64,000 nucleotides of DNA from positions 12,956,986 to 13,020,985 of the forward strand of contig NC_079972.1 of NCBI RefSeq assembly GCF_029852145.1, in the 5' to 3' direction. Positions 11,837 through 22,179 of this stretch are shown here, piece by piece. The notes under the pieces are model-generated. The model ran no database searches and had not been told where the DNA came from. It was given only the letters and a program-made list of their open reading frames with translations. The translations under genes were made by a program, and so were the position numbers. The DNA is from Microplitis mediator. Taxonomy: Eukaryota > Arthropoda > Insecta > Hymenoptera > Braconidae. The first letter of the stretch is position 1; every line of letters begins with the position of its first letter.

Positions 11837-12856
11837 GTTTTTTGATTTCAGATGAAGCAGTCATGAGTTATTCTGCCTACGGCATGGAGACTCTTTTTTT
11901 TTTTAAGGTGACTCGGCTCTCCCCACTACCACTGGCTTATTTTTAAATATTTTTTTATGAAAATTTAGCAGAACATTTTTGGAATGATGCTCAATAATGT
12001 CATAAATTTTAAGAATTTTAATAACGAAGATACTCTGAAAAAAAATTCACAAAAATATCCTCTTTTTTTTGTATCTCCCCTTTTTCCCCTTCAAGTCAAG
12101 TTACGTCCATTTCAAATCCCCGGTAAAAGTGATTTAGATTTACTATTTATTCTAGTATTTAAAAATATCAATTTTCTCATGTAATCACATCTATTTTACA
12201 ACACTGTTGTACATTTTACGTAAAAAAGAAATTAATATTTTAATAATAAGTAACATGATGAGCATGATCATGGATATTTCTCCTCCATGATTATTTTCCG
12301 CTAACCGGTAATACAAATCCAACTCCTCCGTTCATTTTACGGCATGAAATGAATTAACATTTCAATTAAAAGTAACTTTGTCAACTTTCTTTTATTAACA
12401 AACGCTAAATACTTAATTAATTAAATAAAACTCACGTAATTTTTTATGGAGCAAACTGTTGTATTTTATAGAACTTTTTTTCGAGGTTGATTTGATGTCC
12501 ATGTAAGGCGGACATGTAGTTGCGTCAATTGCTGCACTGACACTGCTCCAACTTGCCCCGTCTGTAATTATTAATAACAAATATAATAAACTATTAAATA
12601 AATCATTTATCTAATTACTAAAAACGTCATACCGTCGTCTGATTCCGTTGCCTCGCCAGAAATTATTTTCCCTGATGTGTTTTTGATGTATTTAAAAGTA
12701 AACCCCTTAAATATATAAAAATGAATCTCGTAAATAAATAAAACGAGTATTCGTAATTAAATTTAAATTAAAATATTTACTTACTATTGGAATTTCATGA
12801 GTTTCTTCATCTGACTCTGGGGCTTCTCCAGGAACAACAATAGCTTTTGTATCCAT
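10641..12856 (-). CDS. Blos3: BLOC-1 complex subunit 3 (BLOS3)
   Basis: Four exons (12856-12785, 12705-12633, 12561-12436, 10867-10641) join in frame with GT..AG introns to give 165 aa. The N-terminus carries VVPGEAPESDEE and then ISGEATESDD. The same duplicated GEA[TA]E[TS]D signature occurs near the N-terminus of vertebrate BLOC1S3, and it is the main basis of this call. The C-terminal exon is mostly helical with heptad character (residues about 95-160), as expected for a coiled-coil BLOC-1 subunit. BLOC-1 acts in biogenesis of lysosome-related organelles and endosomal sorting. The 1.57-kb third intron contains an inverted-repeat element (11375-11527) and a (GT)n-associated repeat. The gene lies 660 bp downstream of NRDE2 on the same strand, with no sign of shared function. 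Confidence 0.8.
11375..11527. mobile_element. MITE with ~34-bp terminal inverted repeats in a BLOS3 intron
   Basis: CGGCTGTCCAATTTCAAAAC at the left is matched by GTTTTGAAATTGGGCAGCCG at the right. The match extends inward through ACAGTAA and TGACAAA. The element is 153 bp, non-coding and lies within BLOS3 intron 3. Confidence 0.75.
11621..11833. repeat. Dispersed repeat leading into a (GT)n microsatellite, copy 1
   Basis: The segment 11621-11750 (ACCCCGATTTT, CGAGTTTTCATCAGATGTCG and TGACTATTTTCA) is closely matched at 18186-18310. In both places the repeat runs into a (GT)n array within about 20 bp. Here the array covers about 11763-11833. It lies in a BLOS3 intron. Confidence 0.7.
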
Positions 12857-13127
12857 TATTTATAATCAAATAATTAATCACCATTAATTAATAATTATTT
12901 ACTCAGCTATTTAATTTAAATTTATGTACTGACAGTATGACTGTCAGTGTCACAATAACTAGGTTATGTTTTTATATGGCTGTCGTTGATAATAAAATAA
13001 AGTAACCGATAAATTACTTGGGTAATTTACATTTTATACAATTCATAAAATTATAAATATGATCTTTTTTTTTTACAAAATATTTACATATGAACAAGTG
13101 TATTGTTATTAATAATTAATTTTATAG

Positions 13128-13301
13128 GATCATGAAGTCAGCAGACAATTAGTAATTTTGGGATTTTTTTCAACAAATAAATTACAAAAAAAAAAAAAAT
13201 ATGCACTTGTAGAGAATTTAAAAAACTACAGGTGTAATTTTTAAAAATAATTTGTCTAAAAAAAATCCAAAAATTATTAGACGTCAGCTGACTTCAGTAT
13301 C
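13128..13301 (-). mobile_element. F1 MITE copy 4
   Basis: This reverse-orientation copy starts GATCATGAAGTCAGCAGAC and ends GTCAGCTGACTTCAGTATC. It is separated from copy 5 by only 13 bp. AATTTTAT(G/A) occurs before copy 4, between the two copies and after copy 5. Confidence 0.8.
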
Positions 13302-13314
13302 ATAATTTTATGAT

Positions 13315-13502
13315 GATACTGAAGTTAGCTGACGTCTGATAATTTTTTGATTTTTTTAAAAAAGATAAATCATAAAAAAAAATATTTGAAAAAACTGCAC
13401 CTGTAGTTTTGTTAATTTTCTACATGTGCATATTTTTAATTTTTTAATTCATTTGGTGAACAAAAATCAAAAAATTCTTAATTGTCTGCTAACTTGAGGA
13501 TC
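13315..13502 (+). mobile_element. F1 MITE copy 5
   Basis: This forward copy lies head-to-head with copy 4. It starts GATACTGAAGTTAGCTGACG and ends GTCTGCTAACTTGAGGATC. It ends 15 bp beyond the NRDE2 stop codon, so it may contribute to the NRDE2 3'UTR or polyadenylation region. Confidence 0.8.
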
Positions 13503-13517
13503 AAAATTTTATGTACA

Positions 13518-16500
13518 TTATCCTCGCAGGATGTCAAGTTCTTCGGGAGTAACATGCATGCGTAAATCTTTTTCACGAATGACATCTTGGATTTGTGTGA
13601 GTAATTGGGGCGCTATTTCAGCAGCATCAATATAAATACATCTTGCCCACGGACAATTGCTGATACTTTGATGGTAAACTTGTTCCCCTTTTTTTTCACA
13701 CAAATTTTCCTCTCGAAGAAGCAGCATGTAGAGTCTCCAGACCAGTGGACAGCAACGAACATCTGTCACTCTGAATAAATCCATAGATTTATTATTTTAT
13801 TTATTACAATCATAAATATAATCAAGGCCATTCTCAGTCGGTCTCTCCCCTCCCCCAATTTCACCGAGATGTAGATTTAAAAAAAAATTACTCATATTTG
13901 TCATCAATTAGGAGTTACACAAAATTTGGTGAAAAAATTTATTTCCCGAATTTCGTTTAACTCCCAATTGACATCAACTGTAAGTAATTTTTTTAAATTA
14001 ATTGATAAAATTTCATACGCTTGACAATCAAGTCATTGAAAATTTTATAAAAGTGGGGGGGGGGGGGCTGAGGATGGCTTTAATTAAATAAATAATTAAA
14101 GTATTGAGATGCTAAGTACCTCAAAAGTCTGTTGTGAAAATGAACAAGTCGATTTAGAGCAGCCGTCCTTGCTGTTGAATCATTCAAACAAATAGTCGAG
14201 TACAAACGAGCTCGTCCTGCCAAACATTCAGCGATTGTCGGCCACAGACGTTGCTCACAATTATTAACACTTCGTAAACAAATACTCCAGTGTGGTAATT
14301 CGCTCTGTTCAATCAACAATAAATGAATATTTTATTATTTAACCAGCTGTATATTTATAAAAACACAATAACGATAATTTTAAATAAAATCTCATACCTC
14401 TATGCCAGCGTACACGGAGAGCAAATAAAAATTATTTGGGTAACTTTCGCATGCTCGTTTCAATGACTCCTCTAGTGCGGAATATTTAAAAATTTTTAAT
14501 TCACACATCAGCTGCAAAAATGATATTTTAGTTTCGTAAAACCGCTCATGGATAGACGGGGATTTTTCCGAAGACTCTAAGCAGGTATCAAAGACTTGGA
14601 AGATTTCTTGGTGCTGATGATTGGTGATGAAGAGCAAATATACGTAGCAGGCGATTGCATCGCAGTGGAAATTTGGTAAAAACTGATGGTCAACTTGGTC
14701 ATGTTCTTTTGAATTGTCAACAAAGTCTTGGTAACAAGTGTATAAATATTTTTCAGTTGAAACCAAAGATTCATTGGTCATAGCACAGAGTACTTTAGTT
14801 ATGTGACTGGTATTTGGTTTGAGTTGATCCCACATTTTAACGTCGAGTAAAACTTCCAAGAGAGTTCTGTACAAACTCATCAGAGCAGCGCGTTCATGTT
14901 GATTTCCACAGGCCTCTGGATTATTTCCTTTAGTTTGAATGGCCGTTTCCAAAATATTCACGCAATTACTAACGCGGCCCATTTCGCGCTCAACTAACGC
15001 GTACTCTCGGTAGTAATGGAGATTATTTCGATTCTCATCTCGCTTTAAAAAGTCTTTTAAAATTACTTTGAGTTTCTTAACACTTTTGTCAGTTTTAACT
15101 GGATCGTTTTTCTGCATCGACAGAAGCATTCTTTCAAATCGCAGCCACCAGATATAGATACTCGTTCTACTGAGGTCCTCATCTGGACCAAAACTCTCAG
15201 CGATCATACGAAAGGCGTCCCGTATGAAGTCCAGGTACGCGTCACGTGCTGGGTGATAGCGCAGATACTGGGGACCGGAAGTAAGTCCAGCTTCTAGCAA
15301 TCCTCTGGCTAGCAATTCTCTTTGATGATAACCAGCCATTTCACCGGCACAAGGATACAGCATCGGAATTAATGACTCGCATGATTCAAAAGTCCAATTA
15401 CTCTCGTCTAGGCCCAGCTCCTGCATAAAATAATGTCTCGTTGGCAAGAGCGGTATTTTCAAACCCAAAAGAATGTAAATTGACATTTTAAAATGGGAAT
15501 TTTTGTTCAGTAACGGATGGACAAACTCAGTTACGTCTTCTGGTGTTATAAATCTGTGAGAATCACCGATGAGTTCCAGTTGATCACGACTTACGCTTGT
15601 CCAGTGGCTGTTTTCTCTCAGCAATTCCACTCGTAGCCACAGCTGGTTCAGCGGCAATTGCGACGTTAAAATAACTTCTTCCATGTCAATTAATTTCTTC
15701 TCGTCGACAGATCCCTTCAAGTGCGCGTGCTCTTTGCTTATGTTGAGATTCAGGTTCAGATTCAAGCGCAGCGCTTCCCACATCTGCTCCCAGAGTCCAG
15801 CGTGACGTAGAAATACCACTGAGTGGTACATCATTTTAAGCAAACGTTCGTCGTAGGTCTTGGGATGGGCTCGCGGCCACAAGTGAAGACTCTCGAAGCA
15901 CTTGGTGTACAAATTAACCACCCGAGGGACAGTACACAGCGCTACTGATGACCTTGTCGCGGTGATAAGTGCCTGCCAGAGTACGATATTACCTGGATCT
16001 TTGCTGATCATCTGCTCAATTTTACTGGTATACTCATCGGCTGGTAATAATTCCCCTAGAAATAATAATTTAGCTTTCAAAAGTTGTTTTGAATCGGAAT
16101 TTTTATCCAATGCCTTCTCTACAATCGCCAATTTCCTCGTGTACGTCAAAGACTCGGTTTCTTTTTGATCGTAAGTGGTCATAAATTCGTTGTCACGATC
16201 TCCAAAATTTATGTACTCAAGCCACAAGTCAACATTATGAGGATCTTCTGCCAATTGCTCATTGAAATATTTTATTTTCGATTTCTTTTCTTCCTCTTGC
16301 CTCATAATTTTCTCTTTAAATTCATCAGATTCTTCATAAACAATTTTGTGCCTCTGTATTACAGAACTCAACTTAGTCTTAGCTTTCGTTTCCTTTTCGT
16401 CTAAATTTTTAGCGAAATATCTCTTGACCACCGTCTTCTTGTCTTTCTTTACAGCGACGAATCCTAGAGTTTTTTTATAACAAAAATACCGAGGGCGAGC

Positions 16501-16932
16501 TCGGGGACACAAAGTGTCAACTTTATAAATACTTTTGTCTTTCACTAGATCTTCATAGTAAAGATTTTCAACAACCGGCTGATACTTTGCTGCTCTCTTA
16601 TCTTTATCCTTATCCTTCTTGTGTTTCTTTGATTTTTTGTGCTTCTTATGATGATGGTGATGATGATGATGGGGTTTGTGCTCTCGGTAATCAACCTCCT
16701 GGACATCAGAATTAACAGAAACTGTTTCATATTTTTTTTCAGTCACTTCGTCAATTACTTCGCAGTCTGAAGAGTCTGATGACAAGAGAATTATTCGCGG
16801 GCCAGGAATTATTTCCGGCTGGAAACTGGAATTTGTTAACCAACTCGTGTTTGGTTCATTGATAATTTCAAGCTCCGGAGATTTCGAAGGACTTGGAGTA
16901 TTTTTTATTTGATAAGCGGGAAATAATGACAT
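13518..16932 (-). CDS. NRDE2: NRDE2 homologue, nuclear RNA-silencing/exosome regulator with HAT repeats
   Basis: Three exons (16932-14398, 14304-14120, 13770-13518) join in frame to give about 990 aa, somewhat shorter than the vertebrate protein. The acidic N-terminus is followed by an eight-His run and a Lys-rich KKHKKSKKHKKDKDKDK tract (about 91-113). Then comes the conserved block KSIYKVDTLCPRARPRYFCYK. The rest is a long helical solenoid of HAT-like repeats, starting with YFNEQLAEDPHNVDLWLEYI and continuing to the last exon, where VRCCPLVWRLYMLLLREE is the closing repeat. In other animals NRDE2 is nuclear, binds the MTR4 helicase and affects nuclear RNA surveillance, splicing and RNAi. 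The second intron (13771-14119) is almost entirely an F7 inverted-repeat element. The start is the first Met of the long open frame. Confidence 0.92.
13825..14081. mobile_element. F7 inverted-repeat element in NRDE2 intron 2
   Basis: The left end AAGGCCATTCTCAGTCGGTC and right end GGGGCTGAGGATGGCTTT are imperfect inverted repeats. The interior matches the fuller copy at 58367-58840, including GGAGTTA..AAAATTTGGTG, TTCGTTTAACTCC and ATACGCTTGACA. A run of G residues at 14055-14067 near the right end may be unstable. Confidence 0.75.
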
Positions 16933-16963
16933 TTTCTAAAAAAAATAAATCATTTATTTAAAT

Positions 16964-17162
16964 GATACTGAGGTCAGCAGACGTCTAATAATTTTTGGAT
17001 TTTTTTTAGACGATAAATTATAAAAAAAAAATATTTGAAAAAATTGCACCTGTAGTTTTTTAAATTTTCTACATGTGCATATTTTTAGTTTTTTTTTTTT
17101 TGTAATTAATTTAGTGAAAAAAAAAATCCGAAAATTACTAATTGTCTGCTAACTGCAAGATC
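16964..17162 (+). mobile_element. F1 MITE copy 6, just upstream of NRDE2
   Basis: It starts GATACTGAGGTCAGCAGACG and ends GTCTGCTAACTGCAAGATC. The hairpin core TTGCACCTGTAG..CTACATGTGCA is intact. It begins 32 bp upstream of the NRDE2 start codon, so it sits in the likely promoter or 5'UTR region of that gene. Similar ATTTATTTAA flanks are present on both sides. Confidence 0.85.
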
Positions 17163-18185
17163 ATTTTATTTAATTAAATAGACGTTTGTAAAATAACCTC
17201 TTTACTTACCAATAATTAAAAAAAAATAATAATTAATAATTGTAACTCCTTAAGACAATAATTATAATATTAATTAATTAATATTAATGTTAATATTAAT
17301 GTATATAATTAATTAAATTATTATATTTAATTAATATAAAATAATAAAATTAGGAAAAACGTCAGCATCAGCTGCGAAATGTTTACTTTTACTAGTATTT
17401 AAATATCCCGCTTGGCGGCGTTTTTTTTTTAATTTCGCGCCAATTAAAAAAACTCGCGGAATTTTATTTTTTAAATTCAAGTATTTAAGGAGAGTAATTA
17501 AATTCAATAAAAACAATTTATATGCAAAGAAAAAAACTAAATGGATGATAAATTTTATATTTATAGTTATTATGAAATATTATAAATATTTAATTTAATG
17601 GTTTATTATTATGAAGATTGAAAAAGTGAAGTAATTAAATAAAAATAATTATAATTGTGTCATGTCAAAGTCCAAACCGGTTTCAATTGCAATCGATTAT
17701 GATTTTTTTCGATTATTATTTTATTATCAAACTTAAATATATAAATAAATTTAAAATATATACTTATACTTTATTTTTATTTTGTATTGATTATTTATTA
17801 TTCTTTGACTAAAAGAATACAATTTTTTTTCAATATAAATATAGATATATATCAGTTATAAATTATAATTAAAGGAAAAAGGGGCAAAGGATCTGGTGTT
17901 GAAAAAAATTTCAATTTAATTAAAATCAAACTGCAGTTTTATTAAATGTCTTTTATAACAATTTATACAATTTTTTAAATTGCTGATAATTGAATACAAA
18001 TTTTTTAATTTAAAAATATCTTAACTTATACTGATGTAAGTTACGAGACTCAGTACCCAGAAAACTACACGGAAAAAATAGCAGTGGAAAAATTACACTA
18101 TAAAAAATTGGCGGACCGAAAGCGAATTAAACTCGTAGTAAAGGCAGAGTGGATGACTGTTTTTTAAACTTCCCGCTAAGAAAAT

Positions 18186-18329
18186 CGATAATTTTCAAAA
18201 AATTCGAGAAGTTATTGTTTTCACCCCGATTTTCAAAAATCGAGTTTTCATCAGATGTCGACGTTTTGCGGTCCTAGGAAGCTATTCTGACTATTTTCAA
18301 AATGATGCGTGTGTGTGTGTGTGTGTGTG
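18186..18329. repeat. Dispersed repeat leading into a (GT)n microsatellite, copy 2
   Basis: This is a close match to 11621-11750 (ATTTTCAAAAAATTC, ACCCCGATTTT, CATCAGATGTCGACGTTTTG). It ends at AATGATGCGTGTGTGTG with a shorter (GT)n run (18308-18328). Confidence 0.7.
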
Positions 18330-19173
18330 AGCTTGTTAGACGTCAACTTTTCTGTAAATTTCAGATAATTCGATCGAATAGAATTTGAAATAATTAAGAA
18401 AAACGAAAGAAAAATTTTTTTTTTTAGTTTTTTAAAAATTTCTCAAAAACAACTTAATCAATCGATTCCAAAACTAATCTGCTCTAGAATTCAATAAAAC
18501 GCGTGGACTGCCGCGAGAGCGAATATCTTCGAGATAATGGAATCGAGTGATTTTGAATTCTTATTCTAGAATTGAAAGAATATATTGTAAAATTCCTGTA
18601 AAATTAAATAATATAAAAAATTTGGAAGAAAAATTATTATTTCAGTCCTTCACATATGTTGAACTTGATTGTCTTTTTATTATAATAGCTATTGCGTTGA
18701 AGGCTAACAAGTATTTTAGCAATTATGGTGATAAAACCTGAGCATTATCTTATTTATTGCAGTTGTATATTGCTATCGAAACTTATACTTTTAACCACTA
18801 AATAATTATAATTATTGTTTTCCTAACCCGTATGAAAAAAAAAAATATATAGAAAAGATGTATGGTATAATATTTTTTTACAACATAAAAATATATAAAA
18901 TATAGAATATCTTATATTTTCCCATATTGCTAGTTTGGCCGTTTTAAATATATAATGATATATTTTCACACTTATATGAACTCATACATTTTTTATATTA
19001 AATTTAGTTGAATGAAACTTTCCTATGAATGAAACGAAATTAAGGACTGAAAAAAATCTTATATGAATCTGTAATAATTGCTAAATAATTACTATGCCTT
19101 AAAAATAATGTAATTATTACAGTTTCGAAGTAGAGGGACTGAAACTGTAATTTTTCCACTATTTTTTTTCCGT

Positions 19174-19287
19174 ACAGTATCCGATCTCTCATCGGTTTGT
19201 TTATCTCTATTTACTAAATATAGATATACAAATACCTGGAGTTATCGAGTACTAGTTCCCTGATCGGGTATTAGGTCTCTTACCTTA
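19174..19287. mobile_element. F2 short inverted-repeat element, copy 2
   Basis: The right half (ATCGAGTACTAGTTCCCTGA, TCGGGTATTAGGTCTCTTAC) is well conserved with the copies at 5247 and 35842. The left half is degraded but keeps GTATCCGATC and the ATATAGATATACAAATA centre. Confidence 0.6.
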
Positions 19288-19312
19288 CAGTAAAAAAAAA
19301 TATATCCCTGAT

Positions 19313-19441
19313 TGAGAAATCTAATTTGAAATAATTCAAACACGCTCCGAAACAGTTCAAAGTTGGCAAAATTGACTATATATAGATATACACTTTAGCA
19401 TGGATTGAATAATTCCAAATGAGGTTTCTGAATCAGGGATA
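19313..19441. mobile_element. 129-bp MITE with ~36-bp terminal inverted repeats
   Basis: TATCCCTGATTGAGAAATCT at the left is matched by AGGTTTCTGAATCAGGGATA at the right. The match continues inward (ATTTGAAATAATTCAA against TTGAATAATTCCAAAT). It has no coding content and lies just 25 bp from F2 copy 2. Confidence 0.75.
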
Positions 19442-20689
19442 CTTAGTAAAAATGAAAACTATAAAATCCGTAAAAATTTATTTTTTGATATCGTATACGA
19501 CAAACAGACAATAAAATAGAAAAAAGATTAATTGTTTGACAATAAATTAAGTAATTGAATAATTTAATTTATTATTTTTATTGTTCACTCAAATAAACAA
19601 TAATGAATTTATACAAGTGACAATAATAAAGGCGTGGATATTATTAGTGACACATTCAATCATCTTTGATCTCTGATACATGTTACAGCGTCATGATACA
19701 AGTGGTACAAGTTAATTAAAAGCTGTCGGGATTCTTACATGCACATACATTTATATATATACATATATATAGTATATTTATATAGGATGGTAAACAGCGG
19801 GTGGATCTCAGATGGATCTCAATTAACTTTCTGCGTGCGTACCATGAAATCATCGATCGTGTGTCATGTCTTGTTATTTAAAAACCACACCTGAATGTCT
19901 CATCACAACGAGGCCACACCATCCATTTATCCAATCTCGTTTACCTTTTTTTTACTTACGTATCTAGTTATATATATTTATATTTACCTTATTTTTAGCG
20001 GTTTAAATAATGAATAAAGGCAACGTGATTCATTCAAGGCACCGTTTGACATCTACGGACTATTTTATATATACTTTTATTTTTATTCTTCATTACCAGT
20101 TCAATGAGAGTAAATAAGCCACTTATACGGTAATAAAAATCTATCTTGCATCATGGTCAATTTTTTGTTATTTGTAATCAATAGTATTTACTTATTTTTT
20201 ATCTAAAAATAATTACAAGTAATGACTAATTTTATAAATAATTACAGAAATAATAAAGGACACACGTAAATTTAAATAAAAAATTCTCTGATTATTTAAT
20301 CAACTGGTTTATTAATAACAGACAGCAGTGACTTGGATTCCTGCAGACTTTATTTAATTTTTAATTGATTTCTTAATCATTTTAAAATTAATACTTGTGC
20401 TAAAATTCTATTGCGAGTTAAATTGATCTGCTGATAATTATTTTATAAAAAATATGAGTTCTAGGAAAGGAGTAAATGCGCATGTTTTAATTAATATGTA
20501 GTTTTATTATTTATATTTATAACAAATGAAATAAAATAAAATAAGCCGGTGATAAATTTGAATTTCAAACGTTTAATTTTAAATTCAGGTACTAAGCGAT
20601 CTGGTGTAAAAAATAATACACTTAATATATTAATATTTATATAAATATATATTTTATTTATTGTAAATAAAAGTCAGGTGGATTTTTGG

Positions 20690-20960
20690 TTCCATACAAT
20701 ATATTAAGTTTAAGTTTAAGATGAACATTTAATTTAAAATTTAGACTCCGGGTGCGCCGATAAGTTGTAGCGTACAATGGAGCTAGACCACAGACGACAA
20801 TTATACGGTATTCCACCGAATAAAATGTCCATAGTATGTTTTGTACGTTTAATAAAACTAGGACAAGCCCATTGTGCGTGTTTTTGCCCGTCCCGGTTGC
20901 TTGGGTTGCGCGCGAGCATGAACAATTGTGAGAATCTGCGGTATTATAATTCACCGGACA
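20690..20960. other. GC-richer island of unknown function
   Basis: This stretch has distinctly more G+C and higher complexity than its surroundings. Open frames of 60-98 codons exist on both strands, but none shows a family I recognise or clear splice partners. It could be a remnant exon, a non-coding RNA or a conserved regulatory block. Confidence 0.35.
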
Positions 20961-21356
20961 TTTACCAGTTGGTTTTTATTTTTTTTTATTATTATTAGTA
21001 TCTATATTTTTTTTATATCATCTAAAATTTACTTTCTATCTCATAATAAAATATTATTAATTACAATTATTTTTAATTTATTCAAATTAACATCGGAATT
21101 ATGTAATATACATATCGATACTTTGGGTCATATTCGAGATAATTTGTCCGTGACCCGTGTGCCCCTGCTTTGGTAACAATAATAATAATAATTAATAAAT
21201 GATTATAATTTTGAATAATAAATTATGTTATTTTTGTTTTCAAATATTTTCCGGCAGCTGGATAAATTTTAGTCTGGCACTTTATCAATAATGTGCGCAA
21301 CGTGGACCTATTTATAATCACACAGTTTACCCGTCGATTAAAGATCAAGAGTGAAA

Positions 21357-21357
<1 letters not shown>

Positions 21358-21401
<44 letters not shown>
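21358..21401. repeat. (TAA)n microsatellite
   Basis: About 14 uninterrupted TAA/AAT units. A related (TTA)n run lies at 21985-22014, on the other side of the F4 element. Confidence 0.9.
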
Positions 21402-21403
<2 letters not shown>

Positions 21404-21462
21404 GTAATAAAACCAACCGCGGGTTTCCACGCTTGGACTTTATAAACAAGACCTATTTCAAT

Positions 21463-21945
21463 ATAGGGGAAGGGGGGGGCAAAAGGGGGTAGGGTAGGCA
21501 AAACGGGGTACCCCCAAAATTTTATAAAAAAAAATCACTTCTGTAAATATAATTAAGCGTTACTTTGAATTTTTTTTAGTAAACTTTTTCAAAAATCAAT
21601 TGCCAGTTAAAAAATATTAATGACTTTTATTTTATGATAAAAACTATTAAAAATTTTTTTTCTTCTTTTGTATCCAATAAACATGTAAAATATAATTTTT
21701 CTTCATGTAAATTACTTACAAAAAAATTCAACTTAATCAAACTCGTTTAAAATCCAGAATTTTTTTTTTTTACCTTTTTTAGGGGGTACCCCACTTTGCC
21801 CGCAGAAAATTTTTTTTTTTACGGTAACTGAAAATTTCTTCTATTTACTTTGAATATCATTAAAAAAAAAAAGATTTAGCGTATTTGAGTCCTCGAAAAC
21901 TTGGTATTTCCTTGAGTACCCCCTTTTGCCCCTCCCTCTCCTATA
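21463..21945. mobile_element. F4 element with G-rich ends, copy 1
   Basis: The left end TATAGGGGAAGGGGGGGGCA and the right end TGCCCCTCCCTCTCCTATA are inverted repeats, with GGGGTACCCC palindromes just inside both ends. The interior (about 21530-21770) is matched in reverse orientation at 29164-29557. It is non-coding. Confidence 0.75.
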
Positions 21946-21982
21946 TAATATTTATTTTACAAATTATATTTAATATAAATAA

Positions 21983-22014
<32 letters not shown>

Positions 22015-22179
22015 GATTTTTTTGAGCCATAAAAATAATTGGCTGGACGGCAGCACGGATCATAGAATGCATTGAAGCTCAACCGGAGTATCAGTGACGT
22101 TTATGGAGATCACACGAAACTGCAGCTGCTCGTTGATGACGATGCTTGTGTCGTTGTACAGGCAAAAATTATAACATTA

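Larger units (their letters stand above)
17163..22179. other. Gene-free interval between NRDE2 and the yellow-family gene
   Basis: No convincing exon was found. It contains repeat copies at 18186-18329, 19174-19287, 19313-19441 and 21463-21945, (TAA/TTA)n tracts at about 21358-21401 and 21985-22014, and a locally GC-richer island at 20690-20960. The segment 22020-22179 is probably the 3'UTR of the yellow-family gene. Confidence 0.6.

Noticed and set aside
11764..11946. Open frame starting with alternating Cys-Val
   Set aside because: Translation of the (GT)n microsatellite in a BLOS3 intron.
20658..20998. Overlapping open frames on both strands
   Set aside because: No splice partners or family resemblance; reported only as a GC-rich island.
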